DNA of 64,000 nucleotides. Origin: Acidimicrobiales bacterium. GTDB lineage: Bacteria; Actinomycetota; Acidimicrobiia; Acidimicrobiales; Aldehydirespiratoraceae. This document shows, piece by piece, positions 25,244 to 34,758 of the stretch; position 1 is the first letter of the stretch; every line of letters starts with the position of its first letter. The translations under genes were made by a program, and so were the position numbers. The stretch spans positions 186,001 through 250,000 of the forward strand of contig JAQWMR010000016.1 of assembly GCA_029246685.1 (NCBI GenBank), read 5' to 3'. Under the pieces are notes generated by a model. That model did no database searches and was not told where the DNA came from. It saw only the letters and a list, made by a program, of their open reading frames with translations.

Positions 25244-26642
25244 GCGAGTTCAGGTAGTCCTCGAGGTTCGTGTAGCTCTCCGAGAGGTCGTAGCCGGAGT
25301 GGTCCGTCGGATCCGTGGGATCCAACCCGTTCTGCTCTTCCCACCGATCAGCCATGCCGTCTCTGTCCAGGTCCTCCGGAGCCGGGCGTGCAGTGACGGT
25401 CACCCAGCCACCGACCTCGCTCTGCGAGTCGATCTCACGGCCAACGCCGTACATCGTCTGCAACACGACGCGTAGATCGATGAAGTCCCGGTCGACCGAT
25501 GCGCCGGCCCCAAGGAGAATCGCCAGCGCGGCCTGGTGCGCAACGAGCGACTCGACGGGCGGCCGAGCGAACTCGATCGGCTCGTCCGCGAAGGTGACCG
25601 GGCCCAGGAAATCGGCCGCCGTCATCAGTCGAGCGGGCGTGCCGCGGTTGCCGTCGTTGACGACCAAATTGCCCTCTCGGTAGATGAGCAGTTGCTCGGC
25701 GGGCGCCTCGAAGTTGATCCATGAGCAGCTACAGAGTTCGAGCGACGGGCCGGTGATGTACCGGTTGCCGACGAGGTTCACCCGCACGTCATACGGCTCG
25801 TTCAGCACGTGGTTGGGTAAGAGCATCCAGTCGTACATCACGTTGTTGACGAGGTCGATGTCCAGGCCCTGACCTGGCTCCCCTGGTAGCGGCTCGTCCT
25901 GCTGGCCACCGACTGCGGGCATCCGCCGCTGATGATGCGCCCAGAGGTTGCCGATGAACGAGTAGCCGTCCGTCCCGGTGCCCCGCACCAGCGACCCGAA
26001 ACTGTGGGTCCCCTCGGTGTGGAACGAGTCGTTCAGGCTCTCGCAGATGATCGAGTGCTGCACGGTGACGTTCGCGGACTTCGTCACCGAGAGCGTCTCG
26101 TCCATGCTCCACGAAGCCGACATGTGGTCGACGATGACGTGAGAGGAGCCGATGATGGTGAGCGCATCGGCCGCATCGCCGACCAGATCGCCGTTTCCGT
26201 GCGCGGGTTTTCCCGGGACGGCTGCCGCATGCCGATCCCCGGGCCGAAACCGAAGGAACCGGATGACGATGTGCTCGCTGTTCACGACTTCGGTCGGGTA
26301 GCCCGCGAGCGTGATCCCGCCGGGCGAGGTCTGCCCGGCGATTGTGAGATGGGAGGCGGTGATTCGTAGCGGCGAGTCCAACGCGATCTCGCCGGCTACC
26401 TCGAAGACGATCGTGCGCGGTCCAGACGCGGTGCGGACGGCATCACGCAGCGATCCGGGGCCGTCGTCCGCCAACGAGCTGACGATCGCCACGTCGCCCC
26501 CACGGCCACCCTCCGTCGCAGCTCCGAAACCCTGCGCTCCCGGGAAGGCGGTCGCGGGCGGAGGCTCGACCGCACCGCCGGTGCCCGCGAGCAGGCCGCT
26601 CACCAACGCACCGATGATCGCTGCGGTCACCCAACGTCGCAT
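25230..26642 (-). CDS. Secreted pectate-lyase-like (PL1) protein with calcium-binding tail
   Basis: 470 residues. Signal peptide (RRWVTAAIIGALVSGLLAGTG). The mature start FPGAQGFGAATEGGRGGDV is typical of PL1-type parallel beta-helix proteins; SLRDAVRTASGPRTIVFEVAG and SSHVIVDHMSASWSMDE are helix rungs of such lyases. The C-terminal DLDRDGMADRWEEQNGLDP followed by TDPTDHSGYD is a thrombospondin-type-3-like calcium repeat, then YTNLEDYLNSL. It suggests extracellular attack on acidic polysaccharide such as algal or plant polymers. GGAGG lies 7 bases before ATG. Confidence 0.85.
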   Translation of the reverse strand: MRRWVTAAIIGALVSGLLAGTGGAVEPPPATAFPGAQGFGAATEGGRGGDVAIVSSLADDGPGSLRDAVRTASGPRTIVFEVAGEIALDSPLRITASHLTIAGQTSPGGITLAGYPTEVVNSEHIVIRFLRFRPGDRHAAAVPGKPAHGNGDLVGDAADALTIIGSSHVIVDHMSASWSMDETLSVTKSANVTVQHSIICESLNDSFHTEGTHSFGSLVRGTGTDGYSFIGNLWAHHQRRMPAVGGQQDEPLPGEPGQGLDIDLVNNVMYDWMLLPNHVLNEPYDVRVNLVGNRYITGPSLELCSCSWINFEAPAEQLLIYREGNLVVNDGNRGTPARLMTAADFLGPVTFADEPIEFARPPVESLVAHQAALAILLGAGASVDRDFIDLRVVLQTMYGVGREIDSQSEVGGWVTVTARPAPEDLDRDGMADRWEEQNGLDPTDPTDHSGYDLSESYTNLEDYLNSLTSR

Positions 26643-26697
26643 AGGTCGACCTCCCCCCATCGAAGGCTCCGATCAACCCCGCGTGGCACGATTCGGC

Positions 26698-27615
26698 GTG
26701 CCGACTGGACGCTATGCACCGAGCCCGACGGGAACATTTCACATCGGCAATCTTCGAACCGCCGTCGCGGCGTGGCTCTTCACCCGGCCCGACGACAGCG
26801 ATCTCCTGCTGCGGTGGGAAGACCTCGACACCACGGCAAGCGCGGTTCACGAGGCCGCGCAGCGGGCGGATTTCGAACGTCTCGGGCTCCGCTTCGATGG
26901 CCTGGAACTGCGGCAAACAGACCGAATCGAGGCGTACCGCGAGGTCCTCGCCGATCTCTCCCGACGCGACCTGACCTATCCCTGCTGGTGTTCTCGCAAG
27001 GACATCCGCGATGCCCCTGCTGCGCCGCACGGACCACCCGGCTCCTATCCAGGAACCTGTCGCGACCTGTCTCGTACCGAGATCGCCGACCGTGAGCGCG
27101 GCGGCCGTCCGCCCGCGACCAGGCTTCGCACCGACCACCCGCACGTCACGATCGTCGACCGCCTGCACGGCGAGCACTCTGAGATCGTCGACGACTTCGT
27201 ACTCGAGCGGTTCGACGGCACCCCTGCGTACAACCTCGTCGTCGTGGTTGACGACCACGTCCAGGGAGTCGGGCAGGTCGTGCGAGCTGATGACCTTCTG
27301 GCGTCCACACCACGCCACGCCCACCTTCACCACGTCCTCGGACAGCCGGAGCCCGAGTGGATCCACGTGCCGCTGGTGCACGACGCGAACGGAGATCGGC
27401 TGGCGAAGCGTGATGGCTCCGCTGGACTCGCCCTTTGGCTTGCAAACGGCCGGACTGTCGAATCGCTACTCGCACAAATCGGCCGGTCGCTCGGTATCGC
27501 GTTGTCTGACGCGGCGGATCTCGGCGAGTTGGCGGCCGGATTCGACCCCACGGCCGTCACCACCGAACCAGCTGTGTACGACCAGGCGACCGCCACGTTG
27601 TCGTTGGCCGACTGA
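26698..27615 (+). CDS. gluQ: Glutamyl-Q tRNA(Asp) synthetase (GluQ-RS)
   Basis: 305 residues: a class I synthetase catalytic domain without the anticodon-binding half. GRYAPSPTG and HIGN (HIGH motif) open the protein; zinc ligands CWCSRKD and SYPGTC (C-x-C ... Y-x3-C) are diagnostic for GluQ-RS; the KMSKS loop reads LAKRDGSAG. It loads Glu onto queuosine 34 of tRNA(Asp). GTG 26698 (VPTGRYAPSP) chosen as the family start; an in-frame GTG at 26683 is possible. Divergent from the pectate-lyase-like gene. Confidence 0.9.
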   Translation: MPTGRYAPSPTGTFHIGNLRTAVAAWLFTRPDDSDLLLRWEDLDTTASAVHEAAQRADFERLGLRFDGLELRQTDRIEAYREVLADLSRRDLTYPCWCSRKDIRDAPAAPHGPPGSYPGTCRDLSRTEIADRERGGRPPATRLRTDHPHVTIVDRLHGEHSEIVDDFVLERFDGTPAYNLVVVVDDHVQGVGQVVRADDLLASTPRHAHLHHVLGQPEPEWIHVPLVHDANGDRLAKRDGSAGLALWLANGRTVESLLAQIGRSLGIALSDAADLGELAAGFDPTAVTTEPAVYDQATATLSLAD

Positions 27616-27632
27616 CCGGCGAAGCTCCCTCG

Positions 27633-28814
27633 ATGTCGAGCCCACTCATCACGCCGCGCTTCTTCGCGCTGTGTGGAGCCTCGTCGCTGTACTTCCTCGG
27701 GCTCAACATGACCCTCCCGGTTCTGCCGCTGTTCGTCGAAGAGGAACTCGGCGGGCTCGATGTCCAGGTTGGTCTCGCGGTGAGCTCATTCGGCATCGCC
27801 GCGGCGGCGATCCGCCCGTTCATCGGACCGCTCGGTGACCGTCTCGGCCGCCGCACGCTGGTGATCGCCGGCACCATCGTCGCCGGTGCCGCTACTGCGA
27901 CGACAGCACTTGCCTCATCCATCCCTGAGGTGATCGCGATCCGTGCGATCACGGGAATCGGCGAAGCTGCGGTGTTCGTCGGAATCGCAAGTTCGATCCA
28001 AGATCTCACCCCGGATGACCGTCGCGCAGAGGCCGCTTCGTACTTCTCGCTGACGATCTACGGAACGCTTCTCGTCGGCCCCCTCCTAGGTGGATCGATC
28101 CGCGACGCTCACGGCACCGACTGGGTATGGCTGATCGCCGGTGCGCTGGCCGTCAGCGCTGCCTTGGTCGGTGCGTCCGCGCCGGGCCCACCCGCGATCA
28201 AGCCACCGTTCCCGGCGTTTCGACGACTGATCCATCCGGCCGCGATCAGGCCCGGACTCATGCTGTTCAGCGGACTGCTCGGCTACACGGGATTCCTCGC
28301 GTTCGCCGTGCTGCACGGCGAACGCATGGGGATGGAGAGCCCGGAGCGGATCTTCGTGGTCTTCGGGGCGGTGATCATCACGCTTCGACTTGTCGCCGCC
28401 CGCCTGCCTGACCGTCTCGGGCCGCTGATGACCACTCGCATCTCGCTCAGCTGCGGCGTCGCCGGTCTCAGTTTGCTGTTCTTGTGGCAGGAACCGACCG
28501 GCGCCTACGTCGCTGCAGCAGTGCTCGCAGTCGCGCAGACGTTCCTCTTCCCGGCCTTGTTCGCCCTTGTTGTCGACCGCGCGCCCGATGAGGAACGCAG
28601 CCAGGCGATCGGCAGTTTCTCCATGTTCTTCGACCTTGCGTTCGGCCTGGGCGGTCCGCTCATCGGGGCGATCAGCGGCGCGTCGAACCTCGGCGTCGGC
28701 TTCCTGGCCTGCGCGGGGATCGCCGCGGTCGCTCTGCTCTTCGCACCACGGCTGCTCGGCGACGCGATCATCGAGACGACCATGGACGACATCGGTCCGC
28801 GAAGCCGCCGGTAG
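27633..28814 (+). CDS. MFS transporter (drug-efflux type)
   Basis: 393 residues with about 12 hydrophobic segments. Motif A between helices 2 and 3 reads RPFIGPLGDRLGRRTLVIAG; YLGLN-type first helix and a central loop PAIKPPFPAFRRL separate the two halves; the second half repeats the fold. Probably a proton-driven exporter; the substrate is unknown. Starts 17 bases after gluQ. The next gene (hydrolase) follows after 10 bases with its own box. Confidence 0.85.
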   Translation: MSSPLITPRFFALCGASSLYFLGLNMTLPVLPLFVEEELGGLDVQVGLAVSSFGIAAAAIRPFIGPLGDRLGRRTLVIAGTIVAGAATATTALASSIPEVIAIRAITGIGEAAVFVGIASSIQDLTPDDRRAEAASYFSLTIYGTLLVGPLLGGSIRDAHGTDWVWLIAGALAVSAALVGASAPGPPAIKPPFPAFRRLIHPAAIRPGLMLFSGLLGYTGFLAFAVLHGERMGMESPERIFVVFGAVIITLRLVAARLPDRLGPLMTTRISLSCGVAGLSLLFLWQEPTGAYVAAAVLAVAQTFLFPALFALVVDRAPDEERSQAIGSFSMFFDLAFGLGGPLIGAISGASNLGVGFLACAGIAAVALLFAPRLLGDAIIETTMDDIGPRSRR

Positions 28815-28817
28815 CGT
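28812..28817 (+). promoter_or_regulatory. TAGCGT box before alpha/beta hydrolase
   Basis: TAGCGT overlapping the MFS stop codon region, 7 bases before ATG 28825; no SD. Confidence 0.45.
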
Positions 28818-28824
28818 CGATGCC

Positions 28825-29709
28825 ATGAGCAAGACGCCGACCTGGTTCACCGACGCCGTGTCCGTTGTTCCCGAGTCCCGCCATACCGAGGTCGACGGGG
28901 CGAGCATCCACTACCTGTCGTGGGGCGAGCGCGGCCGCCCGGGAATCGTGTTCGTCCACGGCGGCGCTGCGCACTCGCATTGGTGGAGCCACATTGCCCC
29001 GGCGTTCCTGGCCGACCACTCCGTCGCCGCGATCGACTTGTCCGGCCACGGCGACAGCGATCGCCGCGAGACCTACGGCCTGGACTTCTGGTGCGACGAG
29101 GTCGCTGCGGTGATCGAGGACGCAGGATTCGACGGGCCCCCACTCCTCGTCGGCCATTCGATGGGTGGCTTCGTCACGATCGGTACGGCCGCGCGGCACG
29201 CTGACCTGCTCGCCGGGGCGATCATCGTCGACTCGCCTGTAGTCGAGATCGACCCCGAGGTCCGCCAGGCGCGGGCCAGCGACACGTTCAACAAGGAGCG
29301 CGCATACGACGACCCGGCCGGGCCCATCGAGCGTTTCCGGGCGATCCCCGGGCAGGACGTCTACCTCCCGTACGTCAAGCAGCACATCGCCGAGCGGTCG
29401 CTGCGCCAAGACCCCGACGGCATGTGGCGTTGGAAGTTCGACTCGTCGATCTTCATGCCGAACCGCCGGACTGCGGCTGAGCTGCTCCCGCAGGTCACCT
29501 GTCGGGTCGCGCTCCTGCGTTGCGAGCACGGGCTCGTCACCCGAGACATCGGCGACTACATGTACAACCAACTCGGCCGGGTGGCGCCGGTGATCGAGCT
29601 ACCGACGGCCGGTCATCATCCGATGCTCGACGTACCCCTGATCCTGATCACGGCGATCCGCAGCCTCATTGCCGACTGGGACCACTCCCGCCCCCTCCAT
29701 CGCTCCTGA
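28825..29709 (+). CDS. Alpha/beta hydrolase
   Basis: 294 residues. VFVHGGAAHSHWW oxyanion region, GHSMGGFVTIG nucleophile elbow, a cap region with QARASDTFNKERAY, and a His near the C-terminus (TAGHHPMLD). The acid position after the LLRCEHG strand is not the usual Asp and may be the Glu there. Family includes epoxide hydrolases and lactonases; the particular substrate is not evident. It ends 4 bases from the convergent LLM oxidoreductase. Confidence 0.85.
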   Translation: MSKTPTWFTDAVSVVPESRHTEVDGASIHYLSWGERGRPGIVFVHGGAAHSHWWSHIAPAFLADHSVAAIDLSGHGDSDRRETYGLDFWCDEVAAVIEDAGFDGPPLLVGHSMGGFVTIGTAARHADLLAGAIIVDSPVVEIDPEVRQARASDTFNKERAYDDPAGPIERFRAIPGQDVYLPYVKQHIAERSLRQDPDGMWRWKFDSSIFMPNRRTAAELLPQVTCRVALLRCEHGLVTRDIGDYMYNQLGRVAPVIELPTAGHHPMLDVPLILITAIRSLIADWDHSRPLHRS

Positions 29710-29713
29710 CCGC

Positions 29714-30574
29714 TCAGGAATTGGCAGCGATGACGTCGGCCCATGGGGCCATTTTGTCGGCGGGGCTGCCGAGGAACATGAAGCCGGGGATGATCATCCG
29801 GTGCATGCCGCAACTCGCGGCCTCTTCGATGGCTGCCTGAGGGTCATCGCCGAAGATCCCGGGGTGCGAGCTCGTCATCTCGATCGCTTCCGGATCGCGT
29901 CCGCTGTCAGCAGCGGTCTGCCGGGCGATCTCGAAGAGCTCGGCAATCTCGCCTTTGGCCGGGAAGAAGCCGTCGCCCATGCGTCCGGCGCGCTCGGCCG
30001 CGGCGCGGCTGTGACCGCCGATGTGAATCGGAACGGAGCCCTCGTGTGGCTTCGGGTTCGAGGAGATGTTGTCGAAGTTGATGAACTCGCCGTGATACGT
30101 GACGTCGTCGGACTTCCAGAGTTCGCGCATGACATCGGCGTACTCCTCCGTGCGGCGGGTGCGGCCTTCCCACGGAACGTCGAGGGCATCGAATTCCTCG
30201 CGGAGCCAACCGATGCCAATTCCGAGGATGACTCGACCCTTGGACATCATGTCGAGTGTCGCAACCTCCTTGGCGTAGGTCACCGGGTGCCGTTCGGGCA
30301 GCAATGAGATGCCGGTTGCGAGATTGAGCGTGGATGTGCGAGCTGCCACGTACGCAAGCCAGATGAGCGGATCGGGAATCGGGCTGTCGCCGGACCCCGG
30401 CATCTTGCCGTCGGGCGCGTACGGGTAGGTCGACTCGTACCCCTCCGGGTAGAGGATGTGCTCAACGGTCCAGAGCGACTCGAAGCCGGTGTCCTCGGCG
30501 GCCGTGCCCAGCTCCGCAGCACCGTCTCCGGTGACGAATGTGACGGTGTTGGAGAATCCGATTCCGAACTTCAT
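29714..30574 (-). CDS. LLM-class (F420-type) oxidoreductase
   Basis: 286 residues of luciferase-like TIM barrel: FGIGFSNTV start, GFESLWTVEHILYPEGY, LNLATGISLLPERHPVTYAK, RVILGIGIGWLREEFDALD and IHIGGHSRAAAERAGR. In actinobacteria this subgroup usually depends on coenzyme F420, although flavin cannot be excluded. AGGAG lies 6 bases before ATG, so it is leadered. Upstream to the SPFH gene is a 102-base divergent gap with a strikingly AT-rich 25-base stretch just before 30677. Confidence 0.88.
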   Translation of the reverse strand: MKFGIGFSNTVTFVTGDGAAELGTAAEDTGFESLWTVEHILYPEGYESTYPYAPDGKMPGSGDSPIPDPLIWLAYVAARTSTLNLATGISLLPERHPVTYAKEVATLDMMSKGRVILGIGIGWLREEFDALDVPWEGRTRRTEEYADVMRELWKSDDVTYHGEFINFDNISSNPKPHEGSVPIHIGGHSRAAAERAGRMGDGFFPAKGEIAELFEIARQTAADSGRDPEAIEMTSSHPGIFGDDPQAAIEEAASCGMHRMIIPGFMFLGSPADKMAPWADVIAANS

Positions 30575-30676
30575 GGCGAACTCCTGATGCGTTGGCCGGG
30601 CGACATCCTGCCCTATCCGACGGGGGCGAGGTGACTCCGGCTTCCAGATGTGATAACACTTTGATCTATAAATGAT

Positions 30677-31576
30677 ATGAGCCAATCCACCACCAGTCCA
30701 TCCGTCGACGAACACCCCGCCACCGCACGGAGCGGTCCGCTGGGCATCGCCGCCCTACTCGCCGCTATCGCCGGCATGGTCGGCAGCATCATCCTCACGG
30801 CAGTGACTGCAAACGGACTCGGTGCCATCGCAATCGTGGCCTTCGCGCTGCTCGTTGCGGCCTGGATGCCCGGCCACTATCTGGTCCAGCCCAACCGGGC
30901 ATTGGTCCTGATCCTGTTCGGTCGCTACATCGGCACGATCGACCAGCCCGGCTGGTACTGGACACCGAACCCGTTCACGAAACTCGAGTCACGCAAGCTG
31001 AGCAAGCGAGTGCACAACTTCCAGACGCCGGTCTCGAAGATCAACGATGCCGAGGGCAACCCAATCGAGATCGCCGCCGTGGTCGTGTGGCGTGTCGTCG
31101 ACACTGCCCGAGCCACGTTCGAGGTCGACGACTACGACGACTACGTCGTGGTGCAGAGCGAGACAGCGATCCGTCATCTCGGCACCCAGTACCCGTACGA
31201 CGACTTCGACGGCGACAGCGTGTCGCTACGAGCGGATCCAGACACCGTGGCAGCCACGCTGCACGAAGAGCTCCAGGACCGGCTCGACGATGCGGGCGTG
31301 GAAGTCGTGGAGACTCGCCTCACCCACCTCGCCTATGCGACGGAGATCGCCGAGGCGATGTTGCGTCGTCAGCAGGCGTCCGCTGTGGTGGCCGCTCGCC
31401 GCAAGATCGTCGAGGGCGCGGTCGGCATGGTGCAGGACGCGCTGGAGCTTCTGAGCGAACACGACATCGTCGAACTCGACGAAGAGCGCAAGGCGACGAT
31501 GGTGTCGAACCTTCTCGTCGTCCTCACGAGCGAGCAGCAAACCACGCCGGTGGTCAACGCCGGCTCGATCTACTAG
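30677..31576 (+). CDS. SPFH/band-7 membrane protein
   Basis: 299 residues. Two N-terminal membrane helices (about 22-44, [20 protein letters not shown]; 46-64) then an SPFH domain: [39 protein letters not shown], the [10 protein letters not shown] stretch and a short helical tail with [20 protein letters not shown]. It lacks the long flotillin coiled coil seen at 1046. Such stomatin-like proteins scaffold membrane proteins or proteases. A ribbon-helix-helix gene follows after 14 bases. Confidence 0.88.
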   Translation: MSQSTTSPSVDEHPATARSGPLGIAALLAAIAGMVGSIILTAVTANGLGAIAIVAFALLVAAWMPGHYLVQPNRALVLILFGRYIGTIDQPGWYWTPNPFTKLESRKLSKRVHNFQTPVSKINDAEGNPIEIAAVVVWRVVDTARATFEVDDYDDYVVVQSETAIRHLGTQYPYDDFDGDSVSLRADPDTVAATLHEELQDRLDDAGVEVVETRLTHLAYATEIAEAMLRRQQASAVVAARRKIVEGAVGMVQDALELLSEHDIVELDEERKATMVSNLLVVLTSEQQTTPVVNAGSIY

Positions 31577-31590
31577 TCGGCCTCGCCCCA

Positions 31591-31746
31591 ATGGCCCGTC
31601 CCCGCAAGAGCTACCCCCTGCGCATCGACCCCGAGGTGCACGCGGCGCTCGAGCGATGGGCGGCCGACGAGCTCCGCAGCGTCAACGCCCAGATCGAGTT
31701 CCTCCTCCGCCAAGCCGTCAAGGACGCGGGCCGCCTGAAGAAGTAG
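31591..31746 (+). CDS. Small Arc-like ribbon-helix-helix DNA-binding protein
   Basis: 51 residues: the N-terminal beta strand [16 protein letters not shown], then [23 protein letters not shown], matching Arc/MetJ-type ribbon-helix-helix domains ([11 protein letters not shown]). Dimers of this fold bind DNA operators. Located 14 bases after the SPFH gene with no toxin gene nearby, so it is more likely a partner or regulator of the SPFH gene than an antitoxin. 7 bases separate its stop from the convergent thioesterase gene. Confidence 0.85.
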   Translation: MARPRKSYPLRIDPEVHAALERWAADELRSVNAQIEFLLRQAVKDAGRLKK

Positions 31747-31753
31747 GTCGGGC

Positions 31754-32572
31754 TTACGTGAAGGACGACGTGTCGATTCGGGACAGGTCGATGACCGTCC
31801 GCAGTTGACGAGCTTTCAGCAGGAACCGACCGTCGTCGGCCCACAGCGTGATGTCCTCGTCGGTCATACCGCCGTGACCATGTGTGGCCCTATGACGCAC
31901 GAGCAACGCCTGATCGGCGGAACCACCGACATCAGGCCCGAAGTGCACGACGTGGTGCAGGCTCGGTGTCGCACACATGCGGTCCGGGTGGCGGATCACT
32001 GGTGGTGGCCAGACATCGCTGCACATGAGAGCGAGTCGATGGTCCCAGGGCCCCGGCTCGACCATTCGCAGCCACCCGCCGTCCTCGTTCGGCACGACCG
32101 CGCCGTCCTGACCGAATCGGCGGTGGGGGATGAAACGACCATGAACGTTGCAGGCCCAGCCGGGCACGTCGGTTCCCTCCGGTTCGGTCGGTGGCGCGAC
32201 GTCGGGCATCGGGTCGTCGAGATAGCTCGGACCCTCTCGGTCACCGGTGAAGATGCCGCCAGCCACACCAACGGTGTCGTCGCCCACGACCAGGCGCGCC
32301 GTGACCGAGTGGACCAACGCTCCGATTCGCTCCGTCGACACAACGATGTCGAGTGGCCCCACCGGGACTCGACGGAGGAACTGATGGGAGTAGACGCGCG
32401 GCAACCGGTCCGTGTCGGTGACCTCGGCCCGCATTGCCGAGAAGGCGAGCGCCATCAAATAGCCGCCGAACGGGCTTCCCGTCCCCCAGTACTCGCCATC
32501 GTCGATCTCGCGGCGATACCGACCGTCGCCGAGATCATCGAGTTGCGTACGTTCGTCGAGGAGCCACGACAT
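31754..32572 (-). CDS. Acyl-CoA thioesterase family protein (double hot-dog)
   Basis: 272 residues. Two hot-dog halves: GTGSPFGGYLMALAFSAMRAEV with RVYSHQFLRRVPVGPLDIVV, then HHVVHFGPD and RATHGHGGMTDEDITLWADDGRFLLKA near the C-terminus. This resembles TesB-like acyl-CoA thioesterases that release free fatty acids from CoA. A TACCCT box lies 10 bases before the ATG. Divergent from the GNAT gene with 41 bases between. Confidence 0.82.
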   Translation of the reverse strand: MSWLLDERTQLDDLGDGRYRREIDDGEYWGTGSPFGGYLMALAFSAMRAEVTDTDRLPRVYSHQFLRRVPVGPLDIVVSTERIGALVHSVTARLVVGDDTVGVAGGIFTGDREGPSYLDDPMPDVAPPTEPEGTDVPGWACNVHGRFIPHRRFGQDGAVVPNEDGGWLRMVEPGPWDHRLALMCSDVWPPPVIRHPDRMCATPSLHHVVHFGPDVGGSADQALLVRHRATHGHGGMTDEDITLWADDGRFLLKARQLRTVIDLSRIDTSSFT

Positions 32573-32613
32573 ATGGCGACGGAGGGTAGGTCGGCCTGCG
32601 CAAGGATGGCGAA

Positions 32614-33144
32614 ATGCACGACTGCCCAACCGTGGAGACGGAACGCCTGACCCTGCGGCCATTCCGGGACGACGACATCGATCGCTATCTGGCGGTACAC
32701 AGCGCTCCTGAAGTCATGGCCTCGCTCCACATCCCCGAAACGTTCGATCGCGAGGACGCCTGGAATCAGATGGCACGCCATCGCGGCCAGTGGGCGCTTC
32801 GCCGGTCCGGTCAGTGGGCCATCGAGTTGAAGTCGACGGGCGAGTTCATCGGGCGAGCCGGCACGCACCGACCCGAACGCCACGACTGGTCCAGCCTCGA
32901 GTGCGGATGCACATTCGACCCGGCGCACTGGGGACATGGGTACGCGACCGAGGCGAGCCGAGCCACCGTCGATTGGGCCTGGGCCAATCACGACGACGAC
33001 CAGCTCTTCAGTGTGATCCTCCCCGCGAACGCGGCGTCGCAGGGGGTCGCACAGCGGCTCGGGTTCACCTTGCTCGAGGAGCGCACGCTGGACTTCTTCC
33101 CGTCATTGCCGCACGGCATCTGGGTTCTCCCCCGCCCTGAATAG
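32614..33144 (+). CDS. GNAT-family N-acetyltransferase (RimJ/RimL-like)
   Basis: 176 residues: ETERLTLRPFRDDDIDRYLA opening typical for RimJ/RimL-type GNATs, FIGRAGTHRPERHDWSSLE strand, acetyl-CoA loop HWGHGYATEASRA and NAASQGVAQRLGFTLLEERT. Transfers acetyl groups from acetyl-CoA to an amine of unknown acceptor. Confidence 0.88.
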   Translation: MHDCPTVETERLTLRPFRDDDIDRYLAVHSAPEVMASLHIPETFDREDAWNQMARHRGQWALRRSGQWAIELKSTGEFIGRAGTHRPERHDWSSLECGCTFDPAHWGHGYATEASRATVDWAWANHDDDQLFSVILPANAASQGVAQRLGFTLLEERTLDFFPSLPHGIWVLPRPE

Positions 33145-33147
33145 GCT
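33142..33147 (+). promoter_or_regulatory. TAGGCT box before TylF-like methyltransferase
   Basis: TAGGCT spans the GNAT stop codon and lies 8 bases before ATG 33156; no SD. Confidence 0.45.
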
Positions 33148-33155
33148 GCGGGGCG

Positions 33156-33986
33156 ATGCCCACGACCACCACCGCAGCGCTGCGCGACCGCTACGTCGAC
33201 CTCCTCATGGGGTGCCTCACCCGGGAGCTGTTCCTGGACGAGGAGGCCCACGACGTGGACCTCGCCGACTGGCCGGGCGACACCGACGAAATGCGGACAA
33301 CCCTGCGAACCAACGGGTGGCGGCTGATGCGACGGGGCGGCGACGCCGCGAAGCGAGACGACGGAAACGACTGGCCGCCCGCCGCCGAGACGATGGTGGG
33401 CCGTCAGCGGCTCGCCGACGTCCGCTCATGTGTCGATTCGGTCATGGCCGACGGTGTCCCCGGTGATTTCATCGAGACCGGGGTCTGGCGCGGCGGCGTC
33501 ACGATTCTCATGCGGGGCATGCTCGAGGCCTGGGCCGACACCGATCGTCGGGTCTGGGTGGCCGACAGCTTCCAAGGCCTGCCCGCGCCAGACGCTGAGG
33601 CGTTCCCGCAGGACGTCGGCCACGACATGAGCGACGTGCCCACCCTCGCCGTGTCGGCGGACCAGGTGCGAGCCAACTTCGATCGTTACGGACTACTCGA
33701 CCAGCAGGTCCGATTTCTCGAAGGCTGGTTCCGCGACACCCTTCCAAGCGCACCGATCGAGCAGCTCGCGATCCTGCGCCTCGATGGCGACATGTACGAA
33801 TCCACGATGGACGCACTCGAGGCGCTGTACCCGAAGCTCTCGGTGGGCGGCTACGTGATCGTCGACGATTACGGCGCCTGGGAACCGTGCCGACAGGCCT
33901 GCACCGACTACCGCGAGCGCCACGGCATCACCGACGAGATCGTCTCCGTCGACTGGACTGGCGTCCATTGGCGCCGCACGAGCTAG
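33156..33986 (+). CDS. TylF/macrocin-type O-methyltransferase
   Basis: 276 residues. Family hallmarks GDFIETGVWRGGVTILMRG (SAM site), RVWVADSFQGLPAPD, VRFLEGWFRDTLP, LRLDGDMYESTMDALEALY and GGYVIVDDYGAW. TylF-type enzymes methylate sugar hydroxyls in natural products or surface glycans. A second methyltransferase-like gene follows 12 bases later, suggesting a small glycan-decoration unit. Confidence 0.9.
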   Translation: MPTTTTAALRDRYVDLLMGCLTRELFLDEEAHDVDLADWPGDTDEMRTTLRTNGWRLMRRGGDAAKRDDGNDWPPAAETMVGRQRLADVRSCVDSVMADGVPGDFIETGVWRGGVTILMRGMLEAWADTDRRVWVADSFQGLPAPDAEAFPQDVGHDMSDVPTLAVSADQVRANFDRYGLLDQQVRFLEGWFRDTLPSAPIEQLAILRLDGDMYESTMDALEALYPKLSVGGYVIVDDYGAWEPCRQACTDYRERHGITDEIVSVDWTGVHWRRTS

Positions 33987-33998
33987 GACGCGACACAC

Positions 33999-34676
33999 AT
34001 GACCGATATCTCCACCTACTACGGACTCCTCCGCCGAGCGCACGAGATCGTGCAGCCCGAGCGCTACCTCGAGATAGGCGTCCACGAAGGCCACTCCTTG
34101 TCCTTCGTGCGTCCGGGAACCCGGGTCGTCGGCGTGGACCCCGAGCCGAAAGTCGGGACCCTGCCTGACAACACGGTGATCGTTCCGGCCACGAGCGACG
34201 ACTTCTTCGCCGACCCGGAACTCGTCGGTCTGCTCGGCGGTCCGATCGATCTCGCCTTCGTCGACGGACTCCACCTGCATGAGCAGACGCTGCGCGACGT
34301 CGCGAATGTCGAGGCCAACTCCCACGCCGACGGCATCATCATGATCCACGACTGCCTCCCGATCGATGCGAAGACGGCCGCACGCGACCGCACCACCGTC
34401 GTGTGGTCCGGCGACGTGTGGAAGGTCGTCGTGGCCCTTCGCCGCCACCGTCCCGACCTCACCGTCACAACGGTCGATGTCGAGCCGACCGGCCTTGCGA
34501 TCGTCAGCGGCCTCGACCCGACGAACCGGGTCCTTCACGACGACTACGCCTCCATCATCGACGAGCTCGCCGGTCTGGAATTCGACGACCTCGAAGCCGT
34601 CGGCCGCGAAGAGATGCTCGGTGTCGTGCCCGGCACCTGGGACCACGTCGAACCGTTGCTCAGCGTCCCGGCGTAG
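33999..34676 (+). CDS. Class I SAM methyltransferase-like protein (Methyltransf_24 type)
   Basis: 225 residues. [20 protein letters not shown] is a SAM-binding loop; [21 protein letters not shown] and [12 protein letters not shown] match the Methyltransf_24 layout, where the acceptor is often a sugar. Follows the TylF-like gene closely and in the same direction. Which substrate is modified is unknown. Confidence 0.82.
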   Translation: MTDISTYYGLLRRAHEIVQPERYLEIGVHEGHSLSFVRPGTRVVGVDPEPKVGTLPDNTVIVPATSDDFFADPELVGLLGGPIDLAFVDGLHLHEQTLRDVANVEANSHADGIIMIHDCLPIDAKTAARDRTTVVWSGDVWKVVVALRRHRPDLTVTTVDVEPTGLAIVSGLDPTNRVLHDDYASIIDELAGLEFDDLEAVGREEMLGVVPGTWDHVEPLLSVPA

Positions 34677-34758
34677 CCGGAGACTCCCGTCGGCGGTCGG
34701 GCAGCGCGCGAACTACGGTTTCGCCGGTCCAGACAACGGCATCAGGGGGCAGACGACA

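Noticed and set aside
31591..31746. Antitoxin of a type II toxin-antitoxin pair
   Set aside because: No toxin-sized gene sits next to it; the only close neighbour in the same direction is the SPFH gene.
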